Source: Cornus controversa
Taxonomy: Eukaryota; Streptophyta; Magnoliopsida; Cornales; Cornaceae
Direction of reading: 5' to 3'
Length of the DNA stretch: 64,000 nt
Assembly (NCBI GenBank): GCA_026545225.1
Contig: CM048849.1
Location: forward strand, 28,964,336 to 29,028,335
Under the pieces are notes generated by a model. It was not told the origin of the DNA. It worked only from the letters and a program-made list of their open reading frames with translations, and did not search any database. The first letter of the stretch is position 1. The number at the start of each line of letters is the position of its first letter. The translations under genes and the position numbers were made by a program. Shown here one piece after another: positions 21,896 to 33,592 of this stretch.

Positions 21896-24202
21896 CACTA
21901 CAAGAAAGAAGGCCTTTTACGAGAGGCCAAAAATGCCTTTAAAAGTTATTCACGACGCAAACTAGCCCCACGTCTATTAAAGTCCCGTAAATACTCTTAA
22001 TTTTGTATGGCAAATAATAAACCTCGTAAAAAAGTAAAATATTACTCGTCAAAAAATATTTTTTCTACGTAAAAATTTTATGTATGAGAGACATAATTCC
22101 TCGTTAATAATTCATTTACGTGTTACATGGCCCCTCGTTAATAATTCTAAATATTCACGACACATCGCAGGAACTCGTGGAAAAGTTTTCTTTTTGTTTT
22201 CTACGAGGAATTTTCTTTTATTTACAAGGTTTCTTGCCCCCTGTTAATAAGATATAATTTTTTTTATAATAAAAGTACCATCTAATGTTAGGTACCTATT
22301 ACTCATCCACACATGACCTGTACTACCAACAATTCAACTAAACACTATGAAATGCTAACAAATCTCACTTAGTGCCAATAACTGAACCAATACATTAAAA
22401 TACACCATTAAATATATCAAAGACTAAAGACATTTTCACAATTCATCAATGTTCAATGTGCCAAAATAATAAATAAATAAAAAGAAAGAAATATATTCAT
22501 TTGTCATAAACACTATCAAATTCCTAGAACTCATGTTGAACTATTCATCAATTTGCAATTATCATTCAATTCAAAAACCACTCCTATTTACTCCAATACA
22601 TTGATCTTCACATTATTCATTTCCTAGCAAAAGTTGATTGTCAATTTTCTTGACACTTTCTCCATCTCATTGTCCATGGTAGACATTAAACTGTATAAAA
22701 TCCAAGCAAGTAGCTGCGTCACACAAGTCTCAACTTCAATATGCTAATAATGTTAAGAACTTGAAGGAAAAAAATTAAAGAAAGAAAAAGAGTAACACTA
22801 AACAAATGACCAAATAGAACCAACTCAAGTGTACATAGAAACAAAGTTGTAGATAGAAACAAAGTCGTCAGCAAAACACTTCAAAGGATCACTATTCAGG
22901 TTAGAAGGCTTCATATAAATGCAATACAATTAGACATCTCATATAAGTAGGAGCGAAAATTCTGATAACAATTTTTTTAAAAAAATTAAGCAATTTCATA
23001 TCAAGAACAAAAAATGGCAAAAGCCATCATATAGCCTCCAAGGAATATACCCCATGTTCCTGGAAACCTCAAACCCACGATTAAAAAATAGACCACTCTA
23101 TCTACAAAATACTAATTAAGCACAATAAATAACCCATTTCCTAGAGTAAACAAAGCATTCTACTAAGTTTCACTAAACCACAACCTGGAGTATTTTTGAA
23201 ATAAGACATCTGACTAACATCATCCCACAAATCATCCCTATGCATGAACATAGCAATATGCTACCAACATAACAATAGAAGACAACAGACTCCAAAAGCT
23301 AACAAAGTAGGGCATAGAGAAATTACCACACTTGCCAAACCACACACTAACAGTAACAAAAAATCACAGCCATTATGCTAATCTCCAACAAATCTCATAG
23401 CCACAATCTAAACATGAAATAGTAAGGCAAAAACAGGAAAAAGAAACCTAAGAGTATGGACAAGAAAAATAGAGTACAAAATATGAATAAATGGAGTTAC
23501 TTTAGAATTCTCCCAAGCAAATCCCATTATTTTGATAATCATATGTTAGTCATGGAGTTAGGAACTTCTATAAAGGATAGAGTCCTTAATGTTATTGAGT
23601 TTATCACTCCTCAACAGTCTTGATATTAGTATATTTATTATTTAAGAGTTTAGTCGAAATAGTATTTCATCTTCATCTCTTTTTTCCTGAATACCTCATC
23701 TTCCCTTTAAATATACATATGAGAGTTTAATTCTTGAATGGACAATAATGGATGTCATTTTATACTTACCTATGAAAAAGGAATAGAGATAGAGTATAAG
23801 AAAATTATTTTCCAAAAGACTAGAGCTAATATATTTGGGCTTCTATATTTTTATTGATCATGTGAAGTTATTGCTCACTAAATAACAAAACATGAATAAC
23901 AAAGTACAAAACATGAATAAATAGAGCCATTTAAGGCTATTCACATATTAGCCCTGCTTTGCTTTGCAAGTCAGCAAAAAGGTTCCAATATTTGAAAATC
24001 CACCACCAACCATCTAAAGCCCCATCACAATTTTACTCAAGATTGCTTTCCAAAATGGACATAAATTAATCTCAAACACAATCATTATAGCTCCAGTTCT
24101 CCAATAGACATATTTCTATATGTTCTTTTGCTTTATCATATTTTTAAACTCTTGCCAACTTTTTCTAATATTTTTTGAACATGAAGTAATTTGACTTGCT
24201 AA

Positions 24203-24251
24203 AATGTGTGTGTGTGTGTGTGCGCGCGCGCGAGAAAGAGAGAGAGAGAGA
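24203..24251. repeat. Composite dinucleotide microsatellite (TG)n(CG)n(AG)n
   Basis: TGTGTGTGTGTG runs into GCGCGCGCGCGAG and then AGAGAGAGAGAG. Three dinucleotide phases adjoin inside the CACTA element. Confidence 0.9.
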
Positions 24252-25567
24252 CTTACTTCAATTTGTGGCATTTGTACGCCAGCTCTAAAGGTCACAACAT
24301 TAGCAAAGACATTAAATTTTGGTTTAAGAACCTCTACAGCTGGTTTTCCATTGGACCCAAATTTATTAAACCTAAAAGGATAAACACATCATTAAACTAA
24401 AACAAGGCATCTCAAAGGCAAATCATCCTTCTCAATTTAATCAACACAAATTTCTTTTTTGAAAAATCAGCTTGTATGATATGACAGTTTGTAAGACAAT
24501 CATAATCTAAGAATTTAGTGTATAGGATATTGATAAACAATGATCAGAGGAGCTAATACTAACTAACACCCACCCAAACAATAACAAACTAGTTATTAAT
24601 GAGTTTTTCTAAGCTTCAAAATACCAAACCAAATCAATAAGGTCTTAACTCAATTTCATTCTGATTTTTGCAATGCCATGAGTAAATTTCAATAATGCAT
24701 AACCAGATAGGGGATAGAAATAGATTAGTATAGGTTACTCACTCTTGATATGCAGAGAGGATGAAAACAGAGGCGAAAAGAACTCTTCCAAGAAACGATG
24801 AGAACACCAGAATAGAACCTCGACACAAGCAAGAACTCTGAATGCATGTTCTCGCTAACAATTCAGTGAAAAATTTTTACACCAAAAGTTTAGATATAAA
24901 GAAAAATAGAAAAGAAGATTGTTTAGTAAAACAGTAAGTAGATGCATGAAATGCTGCCACCACTAGAAGTACGAGTGATATTGCAGTTGTCTAAAATAGA
25001 ACATCGATCAAGTTGGTTAGGTCTATTTTAGGGAATACCATATGTAGGAATTGATTTTTGAAAAATTCAAGAATGTTGTAACTTCAATTTTTTTTTATTT
25101 ATTTCTGAAGGCAGCTGCTTTAAGAAATTTATACTGGTTTAGTGAAAAAAATAAAAATTAACTTGCACTTCAAAAGTTAATTTATACTGGTAATCCATAT
25201 TTCTCTTTTTTCCACATCAAACTACCAAGACAACATAAATTCAATACTCCAACCTTTGTTTGGTTGCTCAGAAACAAGAAAATAAATAAAATATAACAGA
25301 ACTTGAAAAGTCATCAAATGTACAATGCAAAGCAAAAAAGGCTACTAGATCTTAGCTAAAGACAAACATATATACAAGCCTTATGCTATATAAACTTGAA
25401 TCATACAAACACTTCATGTACTAATTCAACTACCCAAAATTTTTTAACTATAAGCTAAAAACAAATGTGAAATACTCAAGTTAAACTCTTCCTATCAAAA
25501 CATAAGCTAGTCAGACAAGTATAAATGAAACTATAGTTGCAGTGAACAAATTAAAAGCATCATACCC

Positions 25568-25795
25568 TGTAAACATCTCTCCTGATGATTGAACACACTT
25601 CATATAATCTGCATTAAGCGAAAGACGACCCATTGCTGGAATTGATCTTTCTCTAACGATGTTAAAAAATTCTGTATTAATATTTACAATGGCTCTTATA
25701 GCTACATAGTAAGCCTTCCATCCATTAATTGCTACAAGTAAGCCTTCCATCCATTAACTGGTGTCACGCTATCTTGTTCCAATAAGAAATCCTAG
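25568..25795 (-). pseudogene. Captured host-gene exon inside the CACTA element
   Basis: On the minus strand an acceptor-like TTCTAG at about 25793 precedes a coding-looking block, and a donor-like CAGGTATGA lies at 25563-25571. The encoded peptide reads FLLEQDSVTPVNGWKAY, then YVAIRAIVNINTEFFNIVRE, RSIPAMGRLSLNADYMKC and VQSSGEMFTG. Its amino-acid composition is far more protein-like than the surrounding DNA. A 29-bp tandem duplication interrupts the frame after GWKAY. I do not recognise the parent gene. The bracketing splice-like sites and lack of transposase suggest a transduplicated exon. Confidence 0.5.
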
Positions 25796-27309
25796 AACAT
25801 ATAGAAAGATAAAAATTACTATTAGATATAATAACAGTGACTTTGGACAAGAGTCACAGAACATAAAAGAAAGCAAGGATTGTTAAAGAGAGGTTATAAT
25901 GAGTTTGTCACTTCGCAATGATGATCAGCAATGTCTCTTGCTCTGTAAGATATTTCAAAATTTTCAACTTCAATTAAAAAAATTAAGGTAATTAGGACAA
26001 TTATACAATTTTTCGATGCCAATAAAACATACTGCACTACAAAACAGAACATCAAGAAATTAAGAAACAACAAATGCAAATAAAAAGGGAATAAACTTTT
26101 GAAAAAAATCCATGGCTAAAAACAAAACAATATAGGTCAATAAGCTCACAACATGGTAATTCAAAGATCCATCCAACCAATACACCATATCTAATCAGTA
26201 CCTACAAATACAAATATATATCAAAATATCAACCTATACTAGAAATCTATCTAAAACACTTCAAACTGAAGCATCCTGAATAAAAGACTACTAGATTCTT
26301 CAGTTAGTAAGCCTTTTAAAAATACTCTCTTCTCTTTTTTAAAAAATATCAAAATCTATTCTGAATAGATACATAACCTCAATGTTATCAGACAGAAGAA
26401 ATTAGACAATGAAAGAACAACCTGTGATTAGTGATGGATTTATCGATGACTAACAAATTGCTCAGCCATAGGAATGAGTCACAATGTCAATTGTAAGCCC
26501 CAATGAAAAATGAATCTGTCTACAACATTATCAAAGATTAGACTCTTTCTTGTTATTTTACTTCCAAGTAATTCACAATTATTTAAAAAATTTTCTTTAA
26601 AATCCTAACTAATTGCATCTATATTTTTATGATTAGAAATAACAACCATATTTATTTTTGCTACCACTTTCCAATCCTAAAGAATATCAATAACTGTAAA
26701 AAAAAAAGAAGACTATTTGGGATTTTTTTTAACAACCATATTTATAATTCTCCAATTTGTGAGATGCGCATCAGCTTTTGGTTTCCTTTCTCATTTCCCT
26801 GCAAAATCCAACAAGAAGCACCATGAATGTACTGCAAAAGTTTGATAAAATATATTTATTTAAAAGACTATAAATGACACATTTGGTACAAATAAACAAT
26901 AAGATAGAAGATAGGTAGTAGCATCAAGGTTAATATTAAAATAGCCAAGTACAAAATGCTTGTATCGTTCTGCACTGATCAAATAATTCAACAAAATTAG
27001 AATCAGCAGAGACAACAACAACAAAGAAAAAACCTAAATAAATAAAGAAATAAATAGATAAATGAATGAATCCAACATTTTTTTAGAACAGAGAGGATTC
27101 AAAACAAACATTATAGACTTTTTGGTGTACCAAAAGGCCGAAGTCCTCCATTTGCCAACCAATTGAACTAAAGTTGCTTATACACATTTAATCAAAATGT
27201 TTTTTGGGACTATTTCTGATTGCCAAAAATAAGAATTCCGGGAAATAACCAACAAAATTTAAAAAATCCAAACAAACCCTAAGCAAGAGATTGCATACGT
27301 ATATATATG

Positions 27310-27361
<52 letters not shown>

Positions 27362-27651
27362 GGGAGGGGGGTGCGTATCAGAATACGAAATAATTTTCAA
27401 ACAATCCCTCATTTCTCACATCAAATTAGAGTATCTAAATACTAAAATCAAAACCTCAACAAAAAAATGAATAAATAAAACCAACAGGTTAGGGTTTGAA
27501 AAAGTGTAGATCTATTAATTATGGTAGAGATTTCTTGCTACTTCTTCAGAGAACCATTTAATTTGGGTTCAGTAATGAGAATGAGAGAGAAAAGAGATGG
27601 AACCTACACAAAGACAGAGAAATAAGAAGATTGAATTTGAAAACTTACGAG

Positions 27652-28011
27652 TTGGATCAATCTGCCCTATTCTAAAGATACCAGTTCATAAAGGTTGGGA
27701 AAGGATCTCCAAGCTGGCCCTAATATCTCAATAGGCGATGAGAAAGGGATTTTGCCCTAGCATCTCGATCGGCAACGAGATCACCCCTGGAAGTAGAATT
27801 GATGCAACCTAGCTTCTGGCCCTAGCGTTTCGATCGGCGACGAGAAAGGGGTTTTGCCTTGGCGTCTTGATCCCGAGACAGAGGAGGCGGGGAATTGGGG
27901 ATTTTTAGTAGCTAGGGTTTCACAGCTTTTAGAAGGTGGGAGATGAACATGGGGGAGGTCTTGACCTCCTTCAAATAGTTGCCGGTACCACGGTTGACTT
28001 GGGCCTATCAT
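27652..28011 (-). pseudogene. Exon-like segment with a GTAAGT donor near the CACTA right end
   Basis: On the minus strand an open frame starts at 28011 (MIGPSQPWYRQLFEGGQDLP), and the sequence ends at ACTCGTAAGTTTTC, a strong 5' splice-site match at about 27649. GC content is well above its surroundings. Much of it consists of repeated CTAGCGTTTCGATCGGCGACGA-like units (27718-27880), so it may be a 5' leader rather than coding sequence. No family is recognised. Confidence 0.35.
27718..27880. repeat. Short tandem units of CCTAGCGTTTCGATCGGCGA type
   Basis: Four related units start at about 27718, 27755, 27820 and 27857 (CTCAATAGGCGATGAGAAAG, CTCGATCGGCAACGAGAT, TTCGATCGGCGACGAGAAAG, CTTGATCCCGAGACAG). 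The middle two are near-palindromic. They lie in the right subterminal part of the CACTA element. Confidence 0.7.
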
Positions 28012-28416
28012 AAAATGGGTCTCTTCCCATATATACCTAAAAAAATTAAATTATTGTAAAATTAGTAAACGGGTTTAGCGGGAGTGGGCAATTTAAGAGC
28101 GGGAAAGTTTATTACTTATTGACGTCGAGCTAAAAACTCCGTTGAAGGGTAATTTTTTAGTACTTATTTACGGGAGTCTTTGGTCTCCATTAAAGTTTAA
28201 CATTTACCCCGTTAATATATGCAAACATTAATGGGGTCTTTCAGACGCCGTAGAAACTTTCTTTTACGGGGATTTGATTAAAATGTCGTGAAAGCTTGAA
28301 ATTTTATGAATCAATGACGAAGAGTCTCTTGTAAACCTAGTAAAAAGTACTTTCTACGAGCCAAAATATAAGAATGTCGTAAATACTCTGTCGTAAAAAT
28401 CCATTTTTCTTGTAGT

Positions 28417-29217
28417 GACACTACTCTACCCAATGATTTGTCAATGGATAATTTGGTTGCATGTTTGTGTGCCAACCAATTCTCTGGGCCGAAAAGGAAT
28501 GCCGCTTCGAAGTCTTCTATGCCAAGCCATTTATGGTTCCTTGATGCTGTGTTGTTTAAGAATATATGTCCCATTGGACATAAAATTGAGAGACGTCAAG
28601 AGTTCCTCAGATCGTTATATGCCATACATTTTGGGCATTGGCTGTCATTCCCACAGATTGTCTGGGGTCAGATTGAAAAGTTCTATTCTAAGGTTGTGGC
28701 CAAGGCACCAGACAGTGCAAGTGACTGGGAGTTTCCATTCCCTACTATCATTCATTAGTTGCTTATTGCACAGGGGTATGCAGTCCATGAGGATGAGCTT
28801 GCCTTTTCACGTGATATACATTATGGCACGCATGACTGGAATTTGAGCCGATCTCATATGCACCAAAGAGTCATAGCTGCGCCAGGTGAGGTGTCTCAAT
28901 TGGCACAGGGAGGGGAACCTGTAGATATACCACCACCGGTGGAAGATCCAGAGGAGATGGAAGTAGAAGAAGAGGAGGTACATGCACAAGCTGGTGGACA
29001 GGATTATCATTATTTAGAGGGGCAGATTGCTGGGTTGACAGTCCAGTTTAGCACCCTACAGACAGAGGTTTTCACACAGTTTGGAGCTATGAGGACTGAG
29101 ATGGCGGATCACTTTCGTGAAACTTGCCAGGATCAACTAGAGATGAGAAGGATGCTGTGTCCACTGATGCGCCAGGCGAACTTGGATCTAGATGCTCAGT
29201 CACCACCACATCCTTGA
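28417..29217 (+). pseudogene. Athila-like third ORF, 3' part
   Basis: It resumes directly after the CACTA element and its duplicated target. It reads LSMDNLVACLCANQFSGPKR, SSMPSHLWFLDAVLFKNICP, HFGHWLSFPQIVWGQIEKFY and so on to an in-frame TAG at 28756, then continues LLIAQGYAVHEDELAFSRDI and an acidic stretch (DPEEMEVEEEEVH), a probable coiled-coil tail (LEGQIAGLTVQFSTLQTEVF) and a stop at 29215. Removing the CACTA element plus one ACA copy puts this part in the same frame as 21532-21895, so the insertion itself is clean. The in-frame TAG is a separate lesion. Confidence 0.75.
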
Positions 29218-30833
29218 CAGGAAGGTAACTTTCTTTTGTATTTTATTTCATTTTTTATTATTTTTTATTTTTATTCTTAGTTTTATTTTTCTTTCTGTAA
29301 ATAGATTTTTATTATTAAAAAAAAAATTTTATTTTTAGGAATTTTCTCTTTCATATTTATTTTCACCCATACTATTTCACTTGATCTTTGGGGTATAGTG
29401 GGTTGTTTTGATAGGTTGTTGCATCCAAGTTTGGGGGTGTGCTTGCATTGCCTTCATGCTATTGGTTTGCTATATTTTCTTGCCACTACTCCATGGTCTT
29501 GGTAATATCGTTCTTCCCTTCTCTATGCTTTGATTACATGTACATTGAGGACAATGTACAGTTTAAGTTTGGGGGTGAGGCGATGCCTATTATGTGCTTT
29601 ATTGCAATATGGGGGAAATTTTTGTGAAATTCTTCTTGTTTTAGGATTTTTGTTTATTTTATTTTCTTAGTTTGTTTATTTATTTTCTTTTGTTTTGTTT
29701 TTAGATAAAATGTTTTTACATTATTTAAGGGATTAATACCTTATGAAGGTGCTTAACTTGCAATTTTTGAGTATGTTTTAAATTTTTGAAAACTTTGGTT
29801 TAAATTATGTGGTTTTAATCATGGTTTGCATTGACATGCCTTGGGGTAATTAGTTTTAGTTTCCTTACATGCACAAACAGACTAGCATAATCTTGTGGAG
29901 TATAGACTTGGGCTCTGAGTTATTATGTTACATATGCTTGAGATTAATTAGTATCTCTTGAGAATGAGTACCAATGATGTGTTTTACTTGACTTCAATTT
30001 AAAAAAAAAAGAGAAAAAAAAGAAAGAAATATCTGTTGAATAGCAATTTAATTTGATCCTTTTCATGAGTAACCGGGCCTCTATGCTTCAGGAAGCACGG
30101 AGTGTTCGCGTCAAAAATAAAAGGGTGAGAAAAGATGAGCATTGGTTGTCTTGATTTGTAGCCTGTTTGATTTGAGTAATTAGGTTCTTCGGGGTATCTT
30201 AAAGCATATTGCCTTAAAGCCATCTGGTTTTGGAGTCACTGACTGAAAGCTTGCTACATGGATCTTTCAGAAAACTTAATAGATCAAGACATTGTACAAC
30301 CAATAAAGCAATGAAAAAAAAATGATGAAAAAAAAAGTGAAAAAGTCATATATTCATGTTTGGAAGTATGATTTCAATAAGGGGAGCTAGTGAGTTGAAG
30401 GGGTATGTGCCTTAATATATTCAGAGCTGGGTTATGTTACATGAGAAGACTGTTAGTTCACTTTACACGAGGAAACTAGAGTTAATTATTTTGAGATATG
30501 TTGATGTGAATTATGTGTGGGGACCATTGCTTTGAATTATAAAATTTGAAAGTTTGAAATTATTCTTGAATGCAAGTTTGTAACTATATATTGTAATCTT
30601 CTTCTTGAATTAATATTAAAATAAAATTTTGAATGTTTGTGCGTAACATTTCTGGAAACCCTCACGAGACTATACTCGTCCACTAGGGGGAACCTAGGGG
30701 TTTAAAGGCTTGTTGCATATGCTAAATACAATCATTTCTCCCACGAAAGTGGAGTTGGATAGTTTAGTTAGTGATTAGTAGTTTCTTTGTTTCAGTTTTG
30801 TTTTATTCTATTGCTAAGGGACTAGCAATATGT
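29218..30833 (+). other. Athila-like 3' non-coding region with extra polypurine-like motifs
   Basis: No gene. The 13-mer AAGTTTGGGGGTG, identical to the one abutting the 3' LTR, occurs here at 29427-29439 and 29565-29577. The second is preceded by CATTGAGGACAATGTACAG, a phrase common upstream of such tracts in plant gypsy elements. Confidence 0.7.
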
Positions 30834-30846
30834 AAGTTTGGGGGTG
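30834..30846 (+). other. Polypurine tract of the Athila-like element
   Basis: AAGTTTGGGGGTG directly precedes the TGATCGGCG start of the 3' LTR, the position required for plus-strand priming. Confidence 0.85.
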
Positions 30847-32176
30847 TGATCGGCGTTGAATGTTATGCATTCTATCATCTTAACTTATGTATTTTATTCT
30901 CTTCGTGATAGATTATTTTGTTATTTTACTTCGTTTTAGTGTTTTCTGTATTTTCAGGGCCTTAATAATTATTTCAGTTAAAACCATGATTTTGGGCTTT
31001 TAAAGGAGACATCCAAGATGGTTAGATGAAGCCTACATCAAGGAGATCCATTCAACCATTTATTTCAACTCAAATCAGCCCAAGAAAGAGGTCCAAGAGA
31101 ATTACAACTGCTTAAGCCCAAATCTGCGTATAATACATTCTTAATCCCATTTTAGAAAACTGACCAGAAGTCTTATTTTAGAGCGTCAAATCGACTTAAT
31201 TTTCGCACAAATTGAACAAAATTCAATTCTGCACACTTTTGTATTTCACGAAAATACAATGAATCAAACTTCTAGTGGGTCAAAAGTTGGGCCGAATGTC
31301 AGCACAAAAAACCCACCTGATTAGTGCTGTGGGAAAACCAAATTAATTCCTAATTGGATAAGGGTTTTGGTATATTCTCTTGGGGCATAAAGTGAAGAAT
31401 TGGAGGCTGAGTTGGGAGGTGATTTTGGAGAGATTGGAGAGTCTGAGAGAGCTTTGGATAGAACAGAAGACATACTTTGCAGAGCCATTGGAGAACGAAG
31501 TCATACGCATAATTCATGAAGATGATGCCTTCTTCCTCAACAGTTGAAGCTTCTTCTTCTACCATGAGCGGCTAGTTCATCCACTAGGGTTTTGATGTAG
31601 CCCTAACAAAGCATCAATGGTTTGATTGTTTTAATTATTGGGGACCGTTATATACATGCATAGATTGTGTAATTTAGAGGATTCTTATTACAGAATTGAG
31701 CAATACAAGTCTTATAAATTCAGTTTCAATAATTTCTTATCTTATCTTAGATATTTAGTTGTTGTTATTAAACTCAATCTCTCTTATTTTCTGTGATTAT
31801 GAGAGCGATTATTACACAATGGTAATCACTGAATATATCATCAAAAGCTTCGATGGATTATGCCTAGAGAAGATGAACCATACTGCACCCTAGATTAGAG
31901 TAGTTAGGCAGATGACCTATGCCAATCGAAGATAGTCCATGACTTAGCCTTAATCATATGTTATCTTCTTGACGGATGAAGGTGAGCTTGTAGCCACCAA
32001 CACCAGTTATGCATGACGTAATCCCCCATAGTTGATTCAATTGACCATTGATTGTGGAGTTAGTGGTGAAGTCAATTACCCTAGATTTATCTCATCTTAT
32101 TCACTTTCTATATACTTTGATTTATTTTATTTTATTTTTTAATTAGTTTAAAAAATCAAAATTCTTTTCTTTTAAA
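30847..32176 (+). repeat. 3' LTR of the Athila-like element (truncated)
   Basis: It matches the 5' LTR from its first base, TGATCGGCGTTGAATG, for about 1,330 bp with scattered differences, then breaks off at TTTTCTTTTAAA (32176), short of the last roughly 160 bp of the LTR. It is joined there to an inverted LTR piece. Confidence 0.9.
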
Positions 32177-33046
32177 CTTGTATTGCTCAATTCTATAATA
32201 AGAATCCTCTAAATTACACAATCTATGCATGAAGATAAAGGTCCCCAATAATTAAAACAATCAAACCATTGATGCTTTGTTAGGGCTACATCAAAACCCT
32301 AGTGGATGAACTAGCCGCTCATGGTAGAAGAAGAAGCTTCAACTGTTGAGGAAGAAGGCATCATCTTCATGAATTACACGTATGACTTCGTTCTCCAATG
32401 ACTCTGCAAGTATCTTCTGTTCTGTCCTCAGCCCTCTCAGACTCTCCAATCTCTATAATCACTCCCCAACTCTACCTCTAATCCTTCACTTTATACCCCA
32501 AGAGAATACACCAAAGTCCTAATCCAATTAGGAATTAATTAGGTTTTCCCGCAGCAGGTGGGTTTTTCCTTCTCACGTTCGGCCCAATTTTTGACCCACT
32601 AGAAGTCCGATTCACGGAATTTTTGTAAAATACAAAAGTGTGCAGAGAATCAAATTTTGTTCAGCTCATGAAAAATTAAGTCAATTTGAGGCTCGAAAAT
32701 AAGACTTCTGGCCCGTTTTCCAAAATGGGATTAAGACTGTGTTATACGCAGATTTGGGCTTCAGGCCCGAAGCCTTCTTAAGCAGTTGTAATTCTCTTGG
32801 ACGTCTTTCTTGGGCTGATTTGAGTTGAAATAAATGGTTGAATGGATCTCCTTGATGTAGGTTTCATCTAACCATCTTAGATGTCTTCTTTAAAAGCCCA
32901 AAATCATGGTTTTAACTGAAATAATCATTAAGGCCCTGAAAATACAAAAAATACTGAAACAAAGTAAAATAACAAAATAATCTATCACTAAGAGAATAAA
33001 ATACATAAGTTAAGAGGCTAGAATGTGTAACATTCAACGCCGATCA
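32177..33046 (-). repeat. Inverted partial Athila-like LTR
   Basis: Reverse complement of the first roughly 880 bp of the LTR. It starts CTTGTATTGCTCAATTC (reverse of GAATTGAGCAATACAAG in the 5' LTR at about 16229-16245) and ends AACGCCGATCA, the reverse of the LTR start. It differs more from the other two copies than they do from each other, so it probably comes from a second, oppositely oriented element inserted in the repeat that follows. Confidence 0.9.
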
Positions 33047-33556
33047 ATTTCATATATTTAACTCACGCCATAAATTCAGAAATCAATTCAACTGAGAACT
33101 TCGCTTTTCACAATCCGTAGTAAGGGTCGCTTCTGGAACGCATACTCTGCTCACGCTTTTCGGGCTACTAACCTGACGGAAGCGACACCCGCTTGACCAA
33201 GTTTTGGGTCTTGCACCTAGAATTCAAAACCCTTATTAATTCTCACACATGTTCCAAAAACGCGCTTTTCACATAATGTACACTTATCACATAAATGCAT
33301 AAAATTCACATAATACAGTGCTTTATCAAAACAATGCATTTTTCCTCTTCAACTCAAGCTTGTCACAATATCATTACACTCATATCATGAAAATCATCAT
33401 GCTAATGCATTTTGAAGAAAAACATATCTTTCATGAACAATTATAAACCAAAAATCAAAATTTTGTACTATCACCAATTGAACACAATTTTCACCATTTC
33501 CATTCATAGTCACAAGATCACATATGCAATGTATATAAGCCCTAACTATCATGTTA

Positions 33557-33592
<36 letters not shown>

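Larger units (their letters stand above)
21896..28416. mobile_element. Non-autonomous CACTA (En/Spm) DNA transposon, 6,521 bp
   Basis: The left end is CACTACAAGAAA (21896-21907) and the right end TTTCTTGTAGTG (ending 28416), a perfect 12-bp terminal inverted repeat of the CACTA superfamily. The 3-bp target duplication ACA lies on each side (21893-21895 and 28417-28419). Subterminal regions are dense in TTACGAG / CTCGTTAATAA / TTTACGGGG words, as expected for transposase-binding arrays. No open frame resembling a CACTA transposase is present. The A-rich interior looks like introns and UTRs read on the minus strand and includes exon-like pieces at 25511-25795 and 27652-28011, suggesting a captured host gene. 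Confidence 0.9.
15365..32176 (+). mobile_element. Athila-like Ty3/gypsy retrotransposon with a nested CACTA element
   Basis: Two direct LTRs (15365-16857 and 30847-32176, the latter truncated) flank an internal region with a tRNA-Asp-type primer-binding site, gag, protease, integrase, a third ORF after integrase, and a polypurine tract. Without the 6.5-kb CACTA insertion and its duplicated target the element would be about 10.3 kb. The reverse transcriptase/RNase H domains are missing between protease and integrase, so it is non-autonomous. It is inserted in the Tat-like gag. The bases before the left LTR are ATGGC; no matching duplication can be seen on the right because the right LTR is broken. 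Confidence 0.85.

Noticed and set aside
24203-24251. Possible Z-DNA regulatory site at the TG/CG repeat
   Set aside because: It lies inside a dead CACTA element and no nearby gene is seen; recorded only as a microsatellite.
28807-29010. 67-aa minus-strand frame with a hydrophobic start
   Set aside because: Antisense of the Athila-like third ORF.
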